Part shown: piece after piece, positions 1 through 9,420 of the stretch
How positions within the stretch are numbered: position 1 is the first letter of the stretch
Layout: the number at the start of each line of letters is the position of its first letter
NCBI GenBank assembly: GCA_038534295.1
Contig: JBCAXA010000003.1
Coordinates: forward strand, 248,001-312,000
Direction: 5' to 3'
DNA length: 64,000 nt
DNA from: JBCAXA01 sp038534295
GTDB lineage: Bacteria > Pseudomonadota > Gammaproteobacteria > Steroidobacterales > Woeseiaceae
Notes under the pieces: model-generated
Database searches by the model: none
Told to the model about the DNA's origin: nothing
Seen by the model: the letters and a program-made list of their open reading frames with translations, nothing else
Translations under genes and position numbers: made by a program

Positions 1-1
1 T

Positions 2-2566
2 ATTGTCGACTGTCAGCTGCCCGGCAAACTCCGCAAGCTCGGCGGCACAAGAACGTACCTGACACCAGGTCAACTCATTCGCACGGCGGCAGTTACCTGC
101 CGAAGCCGCGGTGGCGAATACACGCTCGGTGATTTGGCGAGCGGCACACTGTCGCTGCAGCGCTGGACTGGTCCGGCCGAAGATGGCGACGCGGAGGCGC
201 AGTACTACGTAGCGCGAATCTACGCCAACGGCATGGACAATGTGCCGGTTAGCTATGACCAAGCGGCAGTTTGGTATCAGAAAGCGTCGGACCAAGGCCA
301 CAACGAGGCGATGCAGGAACTTGGCTATCTCTACGAACAGGGCCTTGGCGTCGAGCAAGATGCACTGCTAGCGCTAAATCTACAGCGCAAGGCATCAGGA
401 CTCGGCGATGATCTTGACTACGCGTACAAGATTGCTGACGCCGAAGCGATTGCGGACGATCTCACTGAGCGATTAGCGATAGCCAACGCGGCGTTGCGTG
501 ATTCGCAGCTCGAAGCGCAACGCATGGAAGATCGACTCGCGCACGCGCGCAACACCAGCAGGGCGCATGAGCAGCGCGCTGCAGAGTTACTCGCCGAGCT
601 CAACGCCAGGCGCGATACCCCCGCCGGTCAGCCGCAGGCCGACGTCAGCGCATTGGAAGCCGATCTCGACGTCGCCAAGCAGGAGCTCGCCACGAGTCAG
701 GCTGAAATAGTTAGCCTAGAAAAAGAACGAGATGCCGTTAATGCACAGCTTGCGCTGCAATTGCTTGGCGGTCAGGCGGCCCAGCTCGAGCTGCGCGAAC
801 TGCGCGCACGCACGGCAACCGCCGAGCAAAAAACCGAGGATTTGTCGGAGCAATTGGCCGACAACCAGCAACGCCTCATTCAGACCGACCAAGAACTGCA
901 AGAACTTCGGCTGGCGTATCGCGACCAGTCCGATCAGCTTGCCGCCGACACGCTGCGATTGAGTGCCGCTCGCACGAAGTCCGCATCGGATGCAGCGGCG
1001 TATGTCGCCGCTCAGCAAGCGAAACTAGCGGCCAAGAGTGCCCGGGTTGCGACGCTCGAATCTGAAGTTAATTCACTGCGCGAGCAGCTCAGTGCGGTCC
1101 AGGGCGCTGACGAGACTGCCAACTTGCGCCAGGCGCTGCAGCAGCAACAGGCGCGTTACGACACAGAATTGGCGGAGCTGCGCGCCGAACGCGAGCAACT
1201 GGAAGTCGACTCGAATCGCAACGAGCAGCAACTGACTGCGTTGTTCAATACCGCGAAGCAGCAACTCAAGACGATGGGTCTCGAGCTGCAGCGTCGCAAA
1301 GTCGAGATCGACACGCTGGCGGCCGAAGCAGATCAACTCCGCGGCCGGGTCGGTGAACTCGAGAATGAGCAGATTCTTGCGTACGAGCAGTCCGGCGCCG
1401 AGGCATCGCGGCTTTCTGCGCAGCTAACTCAATCACGTGAGCAGGCGGCGGCACTGCGCAACACGCTCGCGCAGGTTCAGGCTGAAAAGTCGGTGCTCAA
1501 TGCCGAACTGGCCAGCAAACAAGCAGAGCTGCAAACCGCATTGGCTGCTGGTCAAGCGGCAGAGACCGCAGAGATCGAGCTGCTCAATGCACAAATCGCC
1601 GCTAGCCGCAGCACGATAAAGGCCAAGGATCTGCGAATCTCAACGCTTGAAAAACAAGTTCGCGACATGGACTTCGAACTCAGCGAGTTGAAAGCAGCTG
1701 CCGGTAGCGAGCCGCAAATGCCGGTCGAAATGCAAAACGCAATGGCGGTGTTGCAGCTGGCGCGGTCGTCGGAAGAGCCAAACCTCGGCAACTTTCACGC
1801 GCTACTGATTGCGAATGAAAAGTACGAGAACCTCGAGGACCTGACGACACCGGTTCGAGATTCGTACGAGATTGGCAAGATGCTGACCGAGCATTACGGA
1901 TTCAGCGTCGAAGTGGTCGAGAACGCAACGACCGATGACATCATGCGCACGCTGCACCGCTACTCAAACACGATGACCGCCGAGGACAATCTGCTGATCT
2001 ACTATGCCGGCCGCGGCAGCACGCCAACCGGGCCACCGGATCGCGCCTACTGGATGGGCGTGGACTACGATCCGGAAGTACTTACTGGCCGCTTGCTCGC
2101 AGAACACGTGAGCGAAAAGATTAAGCACATTTCGGCACAGCGCATTTTGGTGGTTACCGATTCCTGTTTCTCGAAGCGCCGCGTGCAGAAGACGAGTTTC
2201 ACTGTAGGACGCGGCCTAGATCCCAAGCGCTTCAAATTGCTAGCGCGCTTTCAGTCGCGCAACGTGCTGATGTCTGGCGCAAATCTGCCGCGCGTGAATG
2301 ACAACGGTGACAGTCGCCACTCATTGTTTGCGCACTACTTCATGGAAGTGCTGCGCCGTAACGAAAATGTGCTGAGCGGTGAGATGTTGTACTTCCAAAT
2401 GGCACAGCGCATTCAAGAGCAATTTGACGACCCCGAGCGTGCGACGCCGACATACAACTCGTTGCAGGGTGCGGGACACAAAGCGGGCGACTTTTTCTTC
2501 GTGCCCACGCCGTCGGAGACGATGATGGCTGGTGGAGGCACCACAGAGACCGCGGCCTATCGTTAG
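2..2566 (+). CDS. Sel1-repeat / coiled-coil protein with C-terminal caspase-like (peptidase C14) domain, 5' partial
   Basis: The reading frame is open from the left edge of the window, so the true start is missing; an internal TTG at 134 is not convincing as a start. The visible N-terminal part has Sel1/TPR-like repeats (GDAEAQYYVARIYANG, then GHNEAMQELGYLYEQG). A very long coiled coil rich in Glu, Gln, Leu and Ala follows (about residues 110-570 of the visible protein). A caspase-like domain follows from NFHALLIANEKYENL to the end. The Cys motif is intact (VTDSCFS, codon 2165-2167). The His motif, normally YYAGHG, reads YYAGRG (Arg codon 2012-2014), so the classical His-Cys dyad is broken. 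Caspase-fold domains in bacteria usually act as proteases or as signalling scaffolds; this copy looks like a pseudo-protease (inference). It is followed after 64 bases by an autotransporter gene on the same strand. Confidence 0.85.
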   Translation: MVDCQLPGKLRKLGGTRTYLTPGQLIRTAAVTCRSRGGEYTLGDLASGTLSLQRWTGPAEDGDAEAQYYVARIYANGMDNVPVSYDQAAVWYQKASDQGHNEAMQELGYLYEQGLGVEQDALLALNLQRKASGLGDDLDYAYKIADAEAIADDLTERLAIANAALRDSQLEAQRMEDRLAHARNTSRAHEQRAAELLAELNARRDTPAGQPQADVSALEADLDVAKQELATSQAEIVSLEKERDAVNAQLALQLLGGQAAQLELRELRARTATAEQKTEDLSEQLADNQQRLIQTDQELQELRLAYRDQSDQLAADTLRLSAARTKSASDAAAYVAAQQAKLAAKSARVATLESEVNSLREQLSAVQGADETANLRQALQQQQARYDTELAELRAEREQLEVDSNRNEQQLTALFNTAKQQLKTMGLELQRRKVEIDTLAAEADQLRGRVGELENEQILAYEQSGAEASRLSAQLTQSREQAAALRNTLAQVQAEKSVLNAELASKQAELQTALAAGQAAETAEIELLNAQIAASRSTIKAKDLRISTLEKQVRDMDFELSELKAAAGSEPQMPVEMQNAMAVLQLARSSEEPNLGNFHALLIANEKYENLEDLTTPVRDSYEIGKMLTEHYGFSVEVVENATTDDIMRTLHRYSNTMTAEDNLLIYYAGRGSTPTGPPDRAYWMGVDYDPEVLTGRLLAEHVSEKIKHISAQRILVVTDSCFSKRRVQKTSFTVGRGLDPKRFKLLARFQSRNVLMSGANLPRVNDNGDSRHSLFAHYFMEVLRRNENVLSGEMLYFQMAQRIQEQFDDPERATPTYNSLQGAGHKAGDFFFVPTPSETMMAGGGTTETAAYR

Positions 2567-2630
2567 GGCCGCAACGTTAGACGAGATTTGTTTGTAAAAA
2601 AATAAAGAACAGCTGGGGAGTTACGCAAGA

Positions 2631-4157
2631 ATGAATACTAAGAAAAAGTGCATTGGCCTATTGATGCTGATCGGTACGGTCGCGGCAGTCCCGGTGCTAG
2701 CGCAAGATGGCACGCCGCCGCCGACTACTCCGGTAAATCTCATTACCTTCGTCAATAACACGGAGTTTGGCGCAACGGAATTGCAACGCGGTATTGGTAC
2801 CGGTGTGCAACGCGCTTGCGCCGCGCTTGCCGGCCAAGGCGGCTTCCAACTCGAGGGGCAGCAGCTAGACCTATTCGCTCGATGCAACGAATTGGTACAA
2901 ACCTCGCAGCGGATCCAGGACGGCAATATGCGCGCGCGTGATCTGGGTTTGTCGTCGGACGAATTGCTCGGGGCTATTCAGGAAATCGCCGGCGAAGAGC
3001 TGCTTGGTAACGCGACAATGTCGACTCGAGTTACCAGTGGCCAGTTTTCCAATATTGCCGGTCGTTTGAATTCGCTGCGTCTTGGCACCGCCAATTCGGC
3101 GATCGGTGGCCGCGTGGCCTACGCGGACCCGATTCAGATCGATTCACCCAACCAGGCGCGGATGTCGCTAAACGATTCAAACGTGCGCGGTGGCGCCGCC
3201 GCTGCCGACGTTGCTGGCAGTCGCGTCGGCTGGTTCCTCGAGGGCAACTTCGGTACCGGCGATCGCGATCAGACAACGAATGAAGACGGTTTCGAATTCG
3301 ACTCGACCAGCTTTACGTTGGGCCTGGACTATACGCTCGACCGAGGCGTTATCGGCGTAGCATTTGGCATCGACAACTACGAAGCGGATTTCGATACCAA
3401 TGCTGTCGTATCCGGCGGTGATCTTGATGTCGACGGGGCAGCCGGCAGTTTGTTCGGTGCCTACAACCTCGGCAGTTGGTTCATTAACGGTATCGTTTCG
3501 TTCGGTACCATTGATAACGATACGGCACGTCGGGTTGTCTATTCCGGAAATCCGAACTGTCCGCCAGCGCCGCAAGCCTGCCCGGATATTGAGCGCACGC
3601 TGAGCGGTAGCACCGACGGTGACTATCTTGCGGGTGGAGCGACAATTGGCTACGACTTTGCAGTCGACAGTTGGGACATTGCTGCATCGTTGAGCCTTGC
3701 TTACCGCGACATCGACATTGACGGCTACACCGAGACCGACTCGAGCGGTGGCGGATTGCCGTTGGCCTACGACGATCAAACGATCGAATCCTTCCGAGCG
3801 ATTCTCGGGGTCAATTTTGCGCGCACGATCAGCCGTGATTTTGGTGTTGTTGTTCCACAGCTGCGACTTGAATGGCACCATGAATTTCAGGACCAGCCGC
3901 TTGAACTCGTAGCGAAGTACGCCGTAGAAGAAACGCTGCCCGGTGGCGCCGGCCCCGGTGTGTTCGCCGCATCGCAGTGTATTTCTTGCTTCCAGATTAA
4001 CAGCGGTGAAATCGATACAGACTTTGGCTTGGTTGGCCTTGGCGTCTCCGCGGTCTTCTCGCGTCGTTGGCAACTCTACGGCGTGTACGAGGGAATTTTC
4101 GGACTCGAGGACATCACCAGCAATACGTTTTCGATAGGTCTCCGCGCCCAATTCTGA
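2631..4157 (+). CDS. Autotransporter-type outer-membrane beta-barrel protein
   Basis: 508 residues. It has an N-terminal signal peptide (MNTKKKCIGLLMLIGTV... cut near VLAQ). A short passenger rich in Asn, Gln and Gly with two Cys residues (RACAALAG, FARCNEL) follows. From about residue 195 there is a barrel region of alternating strands (GWFLEGNFGTGDRD, FTLGLDYTLDRG, LGSWFINGIVSFG, WDIAASLSLAYRDIDI), typical of the autotransporter domain. The last residue is Phe after alternating hydrophobics (FSIGLRAQF), which is the Bam recognition signature. The protein therefore sits in the outer membrane. The passenger has no recognisable enzyme motif. It lies just downstream of the pseudo-caspase gene and may be co-transcribed with it. 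A strong terminator follows. The start is the ATG after a GGGGAGTTACGCAAGA leader. Confidence 0.85.
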   Translation: MNTKKKCIGLLMLIGTVAAVPVLAQDGTPPPTTPVNLITFVNNTEFGATELQRGIGTGVQRACAALAGQGGFQLEGQQLDLFARCNELVQTSQRIQDGNMRARDLGLSSDELLGAIQEIAGEELLGNATMSTRVTSGQFSNIAGRLNSLRLGTANSAIGGRVAYADPIQIDSPNQARMSLNDSNVRGGAAAADVAGSRVGWFLEGNFGTGDRDQTTNEDGFEFDSTSFTLGLDYTLDRGVIGVAFGIDNYEADFDTNAVVSGGDLDVDGAAGSLFGAYNLGSWFINGIVSFGTIDNDTARRVVYSGNPNCPPAPQACPDIERTLSGSTDGDYLAGGATIGYDFAVDSWDIAASLSLAYRDIDIDGYTETDSSGGGLPLAYDDQTIESFRAILGVNFARTISRDFGVVVPQLRLEWHHEFQDQPLELVAKYAVEETLPGGAGPGVFAASQCISCFQINSGEIDTDFGLVGLGVSAVFSRRWQLYGVYEGIFGLEDITSNTFSIGLRAQF

Positions 4158-4183
4158 CGGCGTAGCCAGCAAGATCGAGACGG

Positions 4184-4220
4184 GGCCCCTGCCGTAACTG
4201 TTGCTCGGCAGGGGCCTTTT
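4184..4220 (+). terminator. Rho-independent terminator after the autotransporter gene
   Basis: Perfect 11-bp stem GGCCCCTGCCG / CGGCAGGGGCC with an 11-base loop, followed by TTTT. It lies 26 bases after the stop codon. Confidence 0.9.
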
Positions 4221-4306
4221 CATTGCCGGCCACAAAATAGGTTTGCTGAATCGTCAATCGCGGAGCATGCCAAGGCGTGGGTTCGGACGGTATAGTCGCT
4301 CGCGCA

Positions 4307-4750
4307 ATGGACGACATCGACAAGCTGCATTTCGCCGTAATCACGTTGCTTCGCGCGCTAAAGATCGCCGAGACGACGTTGCGAACGGAGCATCGTGAAC
4401 TAAACCTCCAGGCCGCGGATATCCAGACCTTGCGTTTTGTCGCTGGAAATCCCGAATGCATGCTGTCCGACTTGGCGAACCACCTCGGCGTCGTACCGAC
4501 GACGGCCAGCAGCATTGCTGATCGGCTCGAAGATCGCGGCCTGCTGGCTCGACAACGTCCAAAGACCAACCGACGCGCTGTCGCACTGACGCTGACTGAC
4601 GATGGTCGCAACGCATCGGCGGCCATCGAGCGCGAGGAACTCGCGACCATGCAGGTGATGCTCGAGGCGTTGCCAAAGTCCGAGCGCAAGCGTTTCGTTG
4701 CGGCGATGACGACGATTGCCGAAACCGTCTTAAAGCGTCAAGACTTGTAA
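4307..4750 (+). CDS. MarR-family transcriptional regulator
   Basis: 147 residues starting at the ATG of MDDIDKLHF; a GTG at 4277 would add ten residues without a better ribosome site. The middle has a winged helix-turn-helix: LSDLANHLGVVPTTASSIADRLEDRGLLARQ, followed by a wing (RPKTNRRAVALTLTDDG), the MarR signature. Flanking helices would form the dimer interface. It is a cytoplasmic dimeric DNA-binding repressor in family terms, and the ligand is unknown. It stands 50 bases before a gene for an exported beta-propeller protein on the same strand, so that gene is a possible target (inference). Confidence 0.85.
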   Translation: MDDIDKLHFAVITLLRALKIAETTLRTEHRELNLQAADIQTLRFVAGNPECMLSDLANHLGVVPTTASSIADRLEDRGLLARQRPKTNRRAVALTLTDDGRNASAAIEREELATMQVMLEALPKSERKRFVAAMTTIAETVLKRQDL

Positions 4751-4800
4751 ATTACGAAAATCGTACTATTCTTCATCCCCACGACTCATCGGGGGTGACC

Positions 4801-6162
4801 ATGCGAATTTTGCAACGGATCGGAATCGGGCTTGCGGCGAGTGCTGCCGCGCTTGCGGCCCTGCTCGCCGTTTGGAACCTCACGAGCGGAAGTCCAGCCA
4901 TCGCGCCATCGCAGGAGTCGACCGCGACGTTCGATGCGCAAGCTTTACTGGTCGCAGTCGATGGCGATATGGCAGGCACCGCGTACGCGGATGGCAAGCT
5001 GCATCCCGTCGCCGACGCGGCGGACTTGTTGATTGGCGTTGATCTCAAGTCACTCGAGCAGGAGACCTTCCGCGTCGAAGCATCGAATTCGGTGATGGGC
5101 TGGCCGGGTTCGGCGGCTCTGTCGTCGGATGGTCGGTTCGCCTACGTCATCGAAACGCGTGGCCAGATCGATCGGCAGGTCGAAGCGCTAGACAACCTCT
5201 ATCTGGAAATGCCGAACGGCTCGGCTGTTACGACGGTTGAGCTCGCGCGCAACAAGGTCGTTGATACGCGCAATGCGTGCCGCCGCCCGTCGTCCGTCGA
5301 CGTCGCGCCGAATGGTGCGTGGTTGCTCGTCGCTTGCGCAGATGCGACGGCGGAGCTCGCGGTAGTCGCTTTGACCGACGGTATCCCTAGCGCGGTCCGA
5401 AACTTAGACCTCAACCTGCCTGATTTCACTGCCAGGCCAGGCGTTGATGAAGGCCTCACCTATGGCATGATTCACCCCGACGGCGCTGCGGCCGGCGTCA
5501 TTCAGACCAATGCGGGTGTCGCTTTGGTGACGTTCGAACTCGATGACGCTGGTATACCTCGATCGGCACAGACCGAGTCACCGACATACGACGGCAAGTG
5601 GTTGTCTGTCGCGCGTTGGACGGCATCTGGCGAGTACCTACTCGTCGCCGATGTCGCTTGGGGACCGAAACCGACGGACGCTGTTTTCAATGGCAATGGC
5701 GCTGTCCATGCATTTGCGTTGGCGCCGCAGAACGACAAACGCGGTGTCGTGTCATCCGCCGAAGTGTCTAGGTCGCCGGAAGCCATCGAGCTCAACGCCG
5801 CTGGCGATCTGCTCATTGCCGTCAATATGGAGAGAACGTATCTGCCCGGTGGGCCGCTGGCTGTGATTCCGGGGCGCGACGCATCTTCGCTATCGTTGAT
5901 TGCGGTGGATTCCGCGACCGGGAATCTTGAAACCGTATCAGCACCTGTCGGCTTCAAAGGCATTTTGCCTGAAGACGCCGTGTTTGATCGCGATGGCGAC
6001 ATGCTCGCAGTGGTTGTCTATCAAGACCACGATGCCCCGCGCAGCCATGGATGGCTTGAGTTTTTTGCCGTTGATCGAAGCGCTGACGCGCCAACGTTGA
6101 CACCCACCGGTCGACAATTACCGCTGCCGCGCGGTGCGCACGACCTGGTCATTCAACATTGA
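4801..6162 (+). CDS. Exported beta-propeller protein (lactonase/YVTN-like), function unknown
   Basis: About 453 residues. The ATG at 4801 has a GGGGG run five to nine bases upstream; a GTG at 4795 lies inside that run and is less likely. There is a single N-terminal hydrophobic segment (IGIGLAASAAALAALLAVW), a membrane anchor or signal peptide, followed by a low-complexity linker. The rest has repeated blade-like motifs such as ALSSDGRFAYVIETRG, DVAPNGAWLLVACAD, IHPDGAAAGVIQTN and ARWTASGEYLLVADVAW, as in seven-bladed propellers. No catalytic motif is evident. It probably faces the periplasm. The preceding MarR gene is co-oriented. Substrate and partner are not known. Confidence 0.7.
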   Translation: MRILQRIGIGLAASAAALAALLAVWNLTSGSPAIAPSQESTATFDAQALLVAVDGDMAGTAYADGKLHPVADAADLLIGVDLKSLEQETFRVEASNSVMGWPGSAALSSDGRFAYVIETRGQIDRQVEALDNLYLEMPNGSAVTTVELARNKVVDTRNACRRPSSVDVAPNGAWLLVACADATAELAVVALTDGIPSAVRNLDLNLPDFTARPGVDEGLTYGMIHPDGAAAGVIQTNAGVALVTFELDDAGIPRSAQTESPTYDGKWLSVARWTASGEYLLVADVAWGPKPTDAVFNGNGAVHAFALAPQNDKRGVVSSAEVSRSPEAIELNAAGDLLIAVNMERTYLPGGPLAVIPGRDASSLSLIAVDSATGNLETVSAPVGFKGILPEDAVFDRDGDMLAVVVYQDHDAPRSHGWLEFFAVDRSADAPTLTPTGRQLPLPRGAHDLVIQH

Positions 6163-6176
6163 TCGTTTGGCCTCAG

Positions 6177-6560
6177 CTACCAGTATCGAAGCGCTCGCTC
6201 GAGCCGTTTTTCATCGACCCGCGTGTTGCTATCTCGGCGCCATGCCAAAAACGCTCTAATCGCGAGAACCTGCCGCTCGTTACATCTGGGCTTGACCGCC
6301 GCGTACGGTGACCTAGGGTTATTCGTACGGCCGTACGTTGCGATCGCATCCAAGGTTCCTTCAGCAACCAAGTCTGCGCTGCCGGGGTGTCGCACACACC
6401 ATTGCATGTAGAACGGTAGAACGTCGAAGTCATCGACTTCTGTTTGCAGCATCAGTGGGTGCGACTCACCTCGAATTTCTCCGTCAGATACCCGCTTCCT
6501 GTCCGCCAGCACCGGGAAGGCCGCGCGTTGTTGAGTCAGTAACCTCTGATCGCAATCCAT
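6177..6560 (-). CDS. Hypothetical protein (127 residues)
   Basis: ATG start at 6560. The sequence has a balanced composition, with Trp, Tyr and charged residues in a protein-like pattern (DDFDVLPFYMQWCVRHPG, RNERQ-like basic stretch and AIRAFLAWRRDSNTR). I do not recognise the family. It has no signal peptide or membrane segment. It ends 14 bases from the stop of the convergent propeller gene. The upstream region has only a weak GGAG element, about 17 bases away. It is plausible as a real gene but could be a chance frame. Confidence 0.45.
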   Translation of the reverse strand: MDCDQRLLTQQRAAFPVLADRKRVSDGEIRGESHPLMLQTEVDDFDVLPFYMQWCVRHPGSADLVAEGTLDAIATYGRTNNPRSPYAAVKPRCNERQVLAIRAFLAWRRDSNTRVDEKRLERALRYW

Positions 6561-6722
6561 TATGTCGAACCTTGAGGCTCCATTTTTCGTCTTATCTCAC
6601 TGAGCCCCTCGTTCTAGCGAGCGACATTGCGACCTCCGACTACAGCAAACGCGAGTTTTGTTCTGAGGCGGCGTCGGCGTTATAAATGTGGTTAGTTGGG
6701 TGGGCAGTTCGGTAGGTCAGCC

Positions 6723-7022
6723 ATGCCGACGTTTGCAGTACACATCAAGGTCGCTGGTCCGTTTCGCGATTTGGCGGACGGCAAACGATTCTCGGGTGCA
6801 TACAGCCACCGGTATGTCGTAGCGGCCGATGCCAAATCTGCAGAGCGACAGGCGATCGAGAGCCTAAAAAAGGAGCAACAGTTCGCCCAGCTGCGACCCG
6901 TCGACGGAATCGGCTCGCCGCCGACCGAGGTGGATGAGGTGCGTAAAGTGCCGTGGTACGAGGGTTTTTTCAGCAACAAGGCGCTCGTTTTGCAGCGCAA
7001 GCGTCCGGATCCGCAATCGTAG
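6723..7022 (+). CDS. Small hypothetical protein (99 residues)
   Basis: The start is placed at the ATG of MPTFAVHIKVAGPF, with AGG nine bases upstream; an earlier in-frame GTG at 6696 is weaker. The sequence reads as a small alpha/beta protein: a beta strand (FAVHIKVAG), then FSGAYSHRYVVAADAKSAERQAIESLKKE, which looks like a strand followed by an amphipathic helix. The C-terminal tail is basic. There is no signal peptide. I do not recognise a function. It is convergent with the SLC4-type transporter gene, with a hairpin between them. Confidence 0.6.
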   Translation: MPTFAVHIKVAGPFRDLADGKRFSGAYSHRYVVAADAKSAERQAIESLKKEQQFAQLRPVDGIGSPPTEVDEVRKVPWYEGFFSNKALVLQRKRPDPQS

Positions 7023-7062
7023 CTACGAGAAGATTGATACGCCGCGGCGTAGCTCGGTAGCT

Positions 7063-7106
7063 AAAAAAGACAGAGTCCGCGAAGCAACATTGGGCTTCGC
7101 GGACTC
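7063..7106 (-). terminator. Terminator of the SLC4-type transporter gene
   Basis: Perfect 13-bp inverted repeat GAGTCCGCGAAGC / GCTTCGCGGACTC with an 8-base loop. Read on the minus strand it is followed by TCTTTTTTAG, so it ends transcription of the leftward gene at 7162-8787. Confidence 0.85.
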
Positions 7107-7161
7107 CGCCTTCCGAGTAGGGTAAAAACTCCGGCGTCGTGCCTTCCGTGCAACCGCTCTG

Positions 7162-8787
7162 CTATGGGCCGAGCCTGCCGCCGCCCGTTTCCTCGAACAC
7201 CTCGGCGTCTTCTTCCTCATCGAGCGCCGCCAGGTGCTCACGATCGAAGAACCGTGACAGCGAGCGCCGAATGGGAACGAGCATTGCAATTAGGACCGGG
7301 AACAAGAGACCGAGCGGGCTCGACTTCAATGCCCACAGCGCGCCAAGGCAAGCTACCTGGATCGCGGTGTACGCATGCACCACCTTCATCGGAACTTTGC
7401 CAATGAAGTGGTGTGACGTCGGGTAAAGACGCGGATCCATCGCCCACATGCGAACGCGTTCGAAGAACTCGTTGCCGGCGAGCGTGGCAAAGCCCATAAA
7501 CAGGAACAGTCCAAACAATACCGACATCGGAATCTGAGCAACGAGCGGCAGGAACAGCAAGGAAGCGCCGATGAGCAGATGGACCAACAATGGCGACATG
7601 CGGTTTTCGCGAACCGAGACGATCTCTTCGCGCACCTGGCCACCTTCGTCGACAACGCGGTGAGTCGCGAGGCTTCTAACGTGATTGAGCGAATGAACGG
7701 TGGCCGCCACGATCCACGGCAGACCGAACAGCGAACAAACCAAGATAATCAACCCGACGATGAAAAGGTCGAGGTGATAACCGCTGCCTTTCTTTAGCTT
7801 GTGGTGCTTTGCGTTGACGAGACGCGTCGTGATGTTCTGGTCGAGAAACAGCAGTACGACCGCCAGCACCGCGGGAATGATGGATGCGATCCAGATCCAC
7901 GTCGGTACAGAGAACATGTCGACCATCCATGGCCGGCCGGTTGTCGTACCGAAGGACTCAGGAACGTCGGCGTGATTGCGCGGAACCTCGTTCATTAGGA
8001 TCGCGACAATGGTCATGAGGACAATCGAGATGGCCGGTCCGAAATCCGCGAGGAAATCGCGTACCCACCAACGCAAGTAAGGCGAGTTGCGGAACCACTG
8101 CAAAGTTCGGGCGACAACGAACGTGCCTATCGCGAGAACGAGGCCGAGCAGCGCGGCGTCATACGGCGTGTCGGTATCGGTGAAACCGGCGGAGATATCG
8201 GTTACCGCTTCGACAATAAAAATCACGGCGATCAGGGCGGCGAAGATTTCATCCGTGAAGCGCGTGAAAAAGCGCATCAGTGCGCTAGCGTCAGTCACAG
8301 CCAGCAGCATCAGGAGAATGCCGGACCAAACGCCGACCCACGCATACACCGGGAGAAAGTCGAGCCCTAGATCGTTCGACGTCGTATAGAGAATCGCCGT
8401 AAAGATCACGATGGGTCCGGTCCCCCCGAGAATCGTTAACGGCTGACCGGCGAAAAGCGCAAACGCGACGCCGCCGACAGCCGTCGCGATCATCATCTCG
8501 GTCGTACCGATCTGACCGTCGGTTAGGAAGCCCATGAGGGCACCGAAGGCGATGGCATTGGCGAGACAAGCAAAGTAGAGGAATAGGGTCGAGCCGACGA
8601 CCTTGCTATGGAGCCCTTGGCGGAAGTCGTCGCCGTACCACGGCGCTCGCCGTTTCAAATCGTCGATCAGCCCACCGGCGAATCGTCCGGTCCAACGCAA
8701 TCCATCGTCGTTGTTCGCGGCTGGCGCTGTGCCAGCGCCCGAAAAGTCAGTGCCATCACCTGTGGCTGCATCCGTCGTGTTTGCCAT
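7162..8787 (-). CDS. SLC4-type (band 3 family) anion / bicarbonate transporter
   Basis: 541 residues. The N-terminus is soluble and low-complexity. The region from about residue 50 carries hallmarks of the anion-exchanger family: the LTILGGTGPIVIFTAILY motif, then FFTRFTDEIFAALIAVIFI, which is close to the FTRFTEEIF signature of animal SLC4 proteins. Some twelve or more hydrophobic spans follow, with a basic loop NITTRLVNAKHHKLKKGSG that matches the band 3 loop after TM8-9. The expected role is Na+- or H+-coupled or exchange transport of bicarbonate or other inorganic anions across the inner membrane. Bacterial members are fewer than eukaryotic ones but are established. A helix-turn-helix gene lies divergently upstream at 9031. 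A clear terminator lies downstream. Confidence 0.9.
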   Translation of the reverse strand: MANTTDAATGDGTDFSGAGTAPAANNDDGLRWTGRFAGGLIDDLKRRAPWYGDDFRQGLHSKVVGSTLFLYFACLANAIAFGALMGFLTDGQIGTTEMMIATAVGGVAFALFAGQPLTILGGTGPIVIFTAILYTTSNDLGLDFLPVYAWVGVWSGILLMLLAVTDASALMRFFTRFTDEIFAALIAVIFIVEAVTDISAGFTDTDTPYDAALLGLVLAIGTFVVARTLQWFRNSPYLRWWVRDFLADFGPAISIVLMTIVAILMNEVPRNHADVPESFGTTTGRPWMVDMFSVPTWIWIASIIPAVLAVVLLFLDQNITTRLVNAKHHKLKKGSGYHLDLFIVGLIILVCSLFGLPWIVAATVHSLNHVRSLATHRVVDEGGQVREEIVSVRENRMSPLLVHLLIGASLLFLPLVAQIPMSVLFGLFLFMGFATLAGNEFFERVRMWAMDPRLYPTSHHFIGKVPMKVVHAYTAIQVACLGALWALKSSPLGLLFPVLIAMLVPIRRSLSRFFDREHLAALDEEEDAEVFEETGGGRLGP

Positions 8788-9030
8788 TCGCTAATGCCCT
8801 CGATCCACCCCGCGCAGCGCGCTGGGGAATGCGTTCGACTGAAAAAGGCTATTGCCTCCAACACACGACGGTCTCGCTAACGGCATTTGACGACCGCATC
8901 GGGTCGTCGCTCGCGTTCAGCAAGATGGGTGTGATCGGGGCAATTCTTAAATATGAACTCTATTGCATGTCTTTCGTGTCATGTTATACCATTCATGACA
9001 ATTAGTAGCAACGCGTGCTACGCTTCAGCC

Positions 9031-9312
9031 ATGCAATCGAGTTGGACCTTCCTCACTAATCACGCCCACGTTTTGTTAAGTCTTGCGGCGAATCCGGATG
9101 CGACGCTCCGTGAGGTGGCAGAACGGGTCGGAATTACCGAACGAGCTGCACATCGGATCGTGAGTGATCTGGAAAACGAGGGGGCCTTGACCCGATCTCG
9201 CAGTGGCCGGCGTAACCACTACGAGATTCGACAGGATTTTCCACTGCGCCACCCGATCGAGCGCCATTGCTCGGTTGGTCAACTCGTCGCAATGGTTGCG
9301 CCCGACGACTAG
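9031..9312 (+). CDS. Small winged-helix DNA-binding protein
   Basis: 93 residues from the ATG of MQSSWTFLTNHAHVLLSL. It contains ATLREVAERVGITERAAHRIVSDLENEGALTRSRSGRRNHYEI, a complete winged helix of the MarR/ArsR-like superfamily: recognition helix TERAAHRIVSDLEN and wing SRSGRRNHYEI. The rest is only a short C-terminal tail (HPIERHCSVGQLVAM). An upstream in-frame start at 8953 would add residues that do not look structured. The small size and single domain suggest a local regulator. It is divergent from the SLC4 transporter and upstream of the NTF2-like gene. Confidence 0.75.
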   Translation: MQSSWTFLTNHAHVLLSLAANPDATLREVAERVGITERAAHRIVSDLENEGALTRSRSGRRNHYEIRQDFPLRHPIERHCSVGQLVAMVAPDD

Positions 9313-9420
9313 TGCTTATGGCCGGGCGGCCCGCGTGTTACTAGATTTCGCCGATACCGTCGCTTGCGGTGTCGGCACCGATGGCATTTGCCACAAAAGT
9401 TACTCTGATGGAGATCGACA

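Noticed and set aside
3177..4235. 352-codon frame antisense to the autotransporter
   Set aside because: The opposite strand has a signal peptide, barrel pattern, terminal Phe and terminator; the antisense product has no such features.
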